A DNA stretch of 25,545 nucleotides from a virus, in the IMG/VR virus record IMGVR_UViG_3300027821_000027, positions 1 to 25,545 of that record. The stretch is one strand, 5' to 3'. A program made the position numbers and the translations under genes. Numbering within the stretch: the stretch's first letter is position 1; each line of letters begins with the position of its first letter. Below are positions 23,282-25,545 of this stretch, in pieces. The notes below the pieces were generated by a model, which saw nothing but the letters and a program-made list of their open reading frames with translations, was not told the DNA's origin and searched no databases.

Positions 23282-23665
23282 ATGCAAACAGACCTCGCTC
23301 CCCTCATCACCCCGAACGTCGAGCGCAATTTCATGCGCCATATCACCGTCGAAACCCTGCCGCCGCTCGCTGACGCCAAGGTCGAGCGTTGCTGGTTGTG
23401 GACGGCGGGGTACCGCATGCGCGTTGGTTATGCCCACGCGTTGCCTCATCGGGTCAGTTTCGAGATCTTCCGTGGCTCCCCGCCACCCGGTGCGTGGATT
23501 CTGCACGGCTGTCCCAACCCCAGCTGCGTCCATCCGTTGCACCTGATTCTGTTCCAGCCCCAAGATCACCCGCTGCGCTGGCGCTCCCCGGCTGAAGTCG
23601 AAGCGCGGCGCTTCGCCAAGCAGCTGCGACGCAATCAGCGCATGAACCACAAACCCACCGAATAA
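23282..23665 (+). CDS. HNH endonuclease (homing-type)
   Basis: A 127-aa protein with the layout of small phage HNH nucleases: CWLW at 37-40, the 'aHRvsyE' block as HRVSFEIFRG at 56-65, and the metal-finger core HGCPNPSCVHPLHL at 75-88 (His75, Cys77, Asn79, Cys82, His87). These enzymes cut DNA, often as selfish homing genes, and some help packaging. The Asn usually present before the last Pro-x-His is His84 here, a variant I believe also occurs in active-looking members. The gene stands alone between two gene-poor stretches with its own promoter candidates and no strong Shine-Dalgarno, which fits a mobile insertion. A role in packaging is less likely because it is far from the terminase genes. 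Confidence 0.85.
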   Translation: MQTDLAPLITPNVERNFMRHITVETLPPLADAKVERCWLWTAGYRMRVGYAHALPHRVSFEIFRGSPPPGAWILHGCPNPSCVHPLHLILFQPQDHPLRWRSPAEVEARRFAKQLRRNQRMNHKPTE

Positions 23666-23712
23666 GCACAGGATTAAACACCTGAAAAACACGTAAAAAC
23701 AACGCTCTACGC

Positions 23713-23741
23713 TTGCATCCTCCCCCTATATGTGGTATAAT
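23713..23741 (+). promoter_or_regulatory. Extended -10 promoter
   Basis: A consensus TATAAT (23,736-23,741) is preceded by TGG, giving an extended -10 element. TTGCAT stands 17 nt upstream as a partial -35. It reads rightwards into the dyad 4 leader and probably the small-gene cluster. Confidence 0.65.
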
Positions 23742-23845
23742 GCGCCTGTCGGCTGGGAGAACGTCATCCCACAACGACATGTTCAAAACAATTCGACAGC
23801 AGGACGCGCGAGTCGGGTGCCCCCGACGACGCTGCTCAGTTCACG

Positions 23846-23864
23846 TTTGTCACACACTGACAAA
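23846..23864 (+). promoter_or_regulatory. 19-bp dyad, copy 4
   Basis: TTTGTCA, spacer CACAC, TGACAAA; one spacer base differs from copies 1 and 5. It lies about 105 nt downstream of the extended -10 promoter and shares TCACG before it with copy 5. Confidence 0.7.
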
Positions 23865-23911
23865 TATTCACGAACGCCAAGGTGCAGGGCCGCGAGGCCC
23901 GGAGCCAAGAC

Positions 23912-24194
23912 ATGAATCCAAGCAGGAGTTGGCCGGAGTTGTGCCAGCCCTAGCGAGACGGCCTTCGGTGGTTCGGCGGATGGTGAACGGCAGGCTGGGA
24001 TCGGGGTCGATGAACTGCCTCGCGCGCTGGTGGGTGTGGCCGGGTGCATCACCCGTGCCGTTGCGAACACCTGCTGGAAAGATCGATGGCTGCGGACGCG
24101 GCAGTTGTTGATTCGATTATTGGTGACCTGCGGTGATGCTGTTCCTATGGCCTTGAAATTGTGCCTAAGGGATTCACCGCAGGCTTCTTCTTAG
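23912..24194 (+). other. Possible frameshifted or unstarted small gene
   Basis: An ATG (23,912) with GGAG 7 nt upstream opens a frame of only 13 codons (MNPSRSWPELCQP). The +1 frame is open from 23,916 to TAG at 24,192-24,194, 92 sense codons, with protein-like content such as PRALVGVAGCITRAVAN and KDRWLRTRQLLIRLL. It has no ATG until near its end; GTG codons lie in the middle without a ribosome-binding sequence. A +1 shift soon after the ATG would join the two. This could be a programmed frameshift, a decayed gene, a sequencing error or chance. Confidence 0.3.
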
Positions 24195-24278
24195 TGTGGC
24201 TTGGCGTGAAAACGGGATCGTAGTAGCGCACGTACAGGCCACACCAAGAAGGAGCAGCACCCAGCAGTACCACTCACG

Positions 24279-24297
24279 TTTGTCACATACTGACAAA
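24279..24297 (+). promoter_or_regulatory. 19-bp dyad, copy 5, with leader element
   Basis: TTTGTCA, spacer CATAC, TGACAAA, identical to copy 1. Four bases later comes ATTCACTTGGAGA (24,302-24,314) and then the ATG at 24,320, so the dyad lies within the probable leader of the 91-aa gene. Confidence 0.75.
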
Positions 24298-24319
24298 CAT
24301 AATTCACTTGGAGAACAGC

Positions 24320-24595
24320 ATGGCACGAGCAAAGAGCATCAAGGGCGGCAGGGGCTTGGTAGGCGCAGCCCTTGGCAGGACCGCGCACAACGCGGGCAGG
24401 TACGCAGTGATGGCTACCCTCACCGGCTCGTATGGCGAGACGGTGCACCGGATCGTCGGTGGCCTGTACTGGCACCCGCTGAAGTGCGCGGAAAGAGCAG
24501 TCAAGCTGCATGTCGAGAAGCGGTACCAGAACATTGAATTTGTGAATCTTCAAACCGGCGCACGCGTGCCGGTGACGCAGATCATCAACCACTAG
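24320..24595 (+). CDS. Small basic protein of unknown function
   Basis: A 91-aa protein starting MARAKSIKGGRGLVGAALGR, with a second half that looks alpha/beta (AERAVKLHVEKRYQNIEFVN). The N-terminus is rich in Lys, Arg and Gly and may bind nucleic acid. ATG 24,320 is chosen because GGAG of the ATTCACTTGGAGA element is 6 nt before it; a TTG 12 nt upstream lies inside that element. I do not recognise a family. It heads a cluster of closely spaced small genes that reaches the right edge and probably forms one transcription unit under dyad copy 5. Confidence 0.7.
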   Translation: MARAKSIKGGRGLVGAALGRTAHNAGRYAVMATLTGSYGETVHRIVGGLYWHPLKCAERAVKLHVEKRYQNIEFVNLQTGARVPVTQIINH

Positions 24596-24606
24596 GAGAA
24601 TCGAGC

Positions 24607-24828
24607 ATGAAAGTCTCAACTGATGGCGGCAGGACGTGGCAGGTGGCCCGAGAAGGGGTGCGGGTTGAGTATCGCGATGTGTACGAGGAGGTGGATTGTA
24701 CGAGCGATTTGCTGGTAAGTTGCAACAGCGATGGGATCGTGTTCGAAGTCTCCGCTGATGATGTAGTGTTGCGCGTTGGCGGCATCCGGTTTGCCGAGAT
24801 CATGGAGATGACCGAGGTAGCCCAATGA
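24607..24828 (+). CDS. Small protein with an Asp-box-like N-terminus
   Basis: A 73-aa protein starting MKVSTDGGRTWQVAREGVRV. Residues 4-11 (STDGGRTW) fit the Asp-box pattern S-x-D-x-G-x-T-W, a beta-hairpin motif. The rest (VDCTSDLLVSC, SDGIVFEVSADDVVLRVG) is beta-rich. Short phage and bacterial proteins starting this way ('M.vS.DGG.TWq.a..gVRv.y.d') are common but have no known function to me. An AGGAG lies before the ATG. It ends by ATGA overlap with the next gene. Confidence 0.7.
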   Translation: MKVSTDGGRTWQVAREGVRVEYRDVYEEVDCTSDLLVSCNSDGIVFEVSADDVVLRVGGIRFAEIMEMTEVAQ

Positions 24829-25079
24829 CCCGCGCATCGATCAAGCACTGGAAGAATGTCGAAGCGAAGAACGCCAAGCGGGATCGACCGGCCAAGTTCC
24901 TTGGCTGTACCTGTCCCAATCCCGAATGCAGGCTCACGTGGATCGTCTGCGAACTGCCTCAAAGCATCACCAGCCTCGCCGCACTGACCGCCAAGCACCT
25001 GCAATGCCCGAACTGCGGCATTCCACCCGTGGTTGCCACCCCGGCAGCGGTTAGAACCTTACTTACCTCAGAGGAGTAA
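24825..25079 (+). CDS. Small zinc-ribbon-like protein
   Basis: An 84-aa protein with a basic N-terminus (KHWKNVEAKNAKRDRPAKF) and two cysteine groups: Cys28, Cys30 and Cys35 in CTCPNPEC, and Cys61 and Cys64 in CPNCG. The spacing of about 25 residues between the groups suits a zinc ribbon, which often binds nucleic acid or a protein partner. It starts within ATGA of the previous gene and ends in TAACACC, 4 nt before the next ATG. I do not recognise a named family. Confidence 0.7.
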   Translation: MTRASIKHWKNVEAKNAKRDRPAKFLGCTCPNPECRLTWIVCELPQSITSLAALTAKHLQCPNCGIPPVVATPAAVRTLLTSEE

Positions 25080-25083
25080 CACC

Positions 25084-25440
25084 ATGTACCAGATCAACGA
25101 TTTTTTCAAGAGCGCCGAGGTTGACGATTACGAGGATGGTTGCCAGCTTGAGGGTGGCACCTGTTGCCATCTCGACATTCGCATGAGCGCAGCCACGCTG
25201 CCGATGTTAATAGAACAGGTAAGGCAGTTCTTCGGGGCAGATTCCGATTGCATCACGTTGGACGCATGCGAGGAAATCGGCAGGCTTGACGTCAATCGCA
25301 TGGAGGATGGCAACGGTGACCCGGCATCGTCCGAGCAGATCGAGTTGTGGAAGAAGCGGGAGCAGAAGCTGTGGTACGTGACCTATACGGCTTACGTCTA
25401 TGAATGCAAGGCAGTAACACTGACACAGGAGAAAGTATGA
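25084..25440 (+). CDS. Small acidic protein of unknown function
   Basis: A 118-aa protein starting MYQINDFFKSAEVDDYEDG. It has a Cys-rich patch (GGTCCHLDIRM), an acidic middle and a C-terminal half with EQIELWKKREQKLWYV and TAYVYECKAVTL. ATG 25,084 is chosen over an in-frame ATG at 25,033 because GAGGAG stands just before it and the earlier start overlaps the zinc-ribbon gene. The ATG context is TAACACCATG. The gene ends by ATGA overlap with the next. No family recognised. Confidence 0.65.
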   Translation: MYQINDFFKSAEVDDYEDGCQLEGGTCCHLDIRMSAATLPMLIEQVRQFFGADSDCITLDACEEIGRLDVNRMEDGNGDPASSEQIELWKKREQKLWYVTYTAYVYECKAVTLTQEKV

Positions 25441-25545
25441 CCTACCCACAACCCAAGGAATTGAAACTCGGCGTCGAAGTGGCTGACATGCATTACGGCC
25501 ACCACCCGCTGGCACAGCACTACCAGATCAGCGGCAAGACCGCGT
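25437..25545 (+). CDS. Unknown protein, partial (cut by right edge)
   Basis: ATG overlaps the stop of the 118-aa gene (ATGA). The frame stays open for 36 codons to the edge, starting MTYPQPKELKLGVEVADMHY. Too little is visible to name it. The tight overlap shows it belongs to the same cluster. Confidence 0.6.
   Translation, partial: MTYPQPKELKLGVEVADMHYGHHPLAQHYQISGKTA

Larger units (their letters stand above)
23666..24319 (+). other. 650-nt leader region with a promoter, hairpins, two dyads and an uncertain frame
   Basis: No firmly supported gene. It holds a promoter (23,713-23,741), a GTCGGG-TGCC-CCCGAC hairpin near 23,814-23,831, dyad copy 4, a GGGCC-GCGA-GGCCC hairpin near 23,887-23,900, a good ribosome-binding sequence before a 13-codon frame, an open frame without a start (23,916-24,194) and dyad copy 5. 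Confidence 0.5.

Noticed and set aside
23779-24111. 110-aa frame from ATG 23,779 through dyad copy 4
   Set aside because: No ribosome-binding sequence at the start, Arg/Pro/Gly/Cys-rich translation, and it crosses two hairpins and the dyad.
21032-24297. CRISPR array from the repeated TTTGTCA dyad
   Set aside because: Copies are hundreds of bases apart, irregular in spacing and in both orientations.
21032-24297. N4-type virion RNA polymerase hairpin promoters as the meaning of the dyad
   Set aside because: Stem and loop sizes differ from those of N4, and no RNA polymerase motifs were seen in the giant protein; without the rest of the genome this stays unsupported.

Overview
The window looks like part of the genome of a tailed phage, most likely a podovirus-type phage of a Gram-negative bacterium. 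A head-and-packaging gene set of the N4-gp56 capsid type lies beside a giant 2,575-residue internal-virion-type protein. There are no ribosomal, tRNA or host metabolic genes. The DNA is GC-rich, apart from an AT-richer non-coding stretch at about 22.1-23.28 kb. The host cannot be named from the sequence.

Layout. From 20,733 down to the left edge, everything is on the minus strand and nearly gap-free. It reads as one late operon: a small Cys/His protein, putative small terminase, an overlapping 82-aa gene, an Acb2-like anti-CBASS protein (74 aa), a crAss001_48-like helical protein, a 68-aa protein, large terminase, a 216-aa structural candidate, portal, an 88-aa gene nested in the portal end, scaffold, major capsid protein, three small head-associated proteins and a hairpin terminator. 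Then follow a 135-aa protein, an SU10-type adaptor, a Gly/Gln-rich protein, the giant polyvalent protein, a fibre-associated beta protein and a collagen-like fibre that runs off the left edge. A sigma-70-type promoter (20,740-20,768) ends so close to the first ATG that the first transcript may be leaderless.

To the right of a divergent control region (about 20,734-21,139), small plus-strand genes of unknown function begin (211 and 74 aa). They end at a textbook terminator at 22,061-22,093. Next come 1.2 kb without convincing genes, an HNH endonuclease, another gene-poor stretch, and a tight cluster of four small genes (91, 73, 84 and 118 aa). A further gene is cut by the right edge.

The right arm holds a five-copy 19-bp dyad (TTTGTCA-N5-TGACAAA) and a recurring leader made of a hairpin, then ATTCACTYGGAGA, then ATG. 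These suggest that the small genes are controlled together. Across the whole window the hexamer GTGTTA (or its complement) is strikingly frequent, inside genes and at gene junctions. The clearest host-interaction gene is the Acb2-like protein, placed between the two terminase genes.
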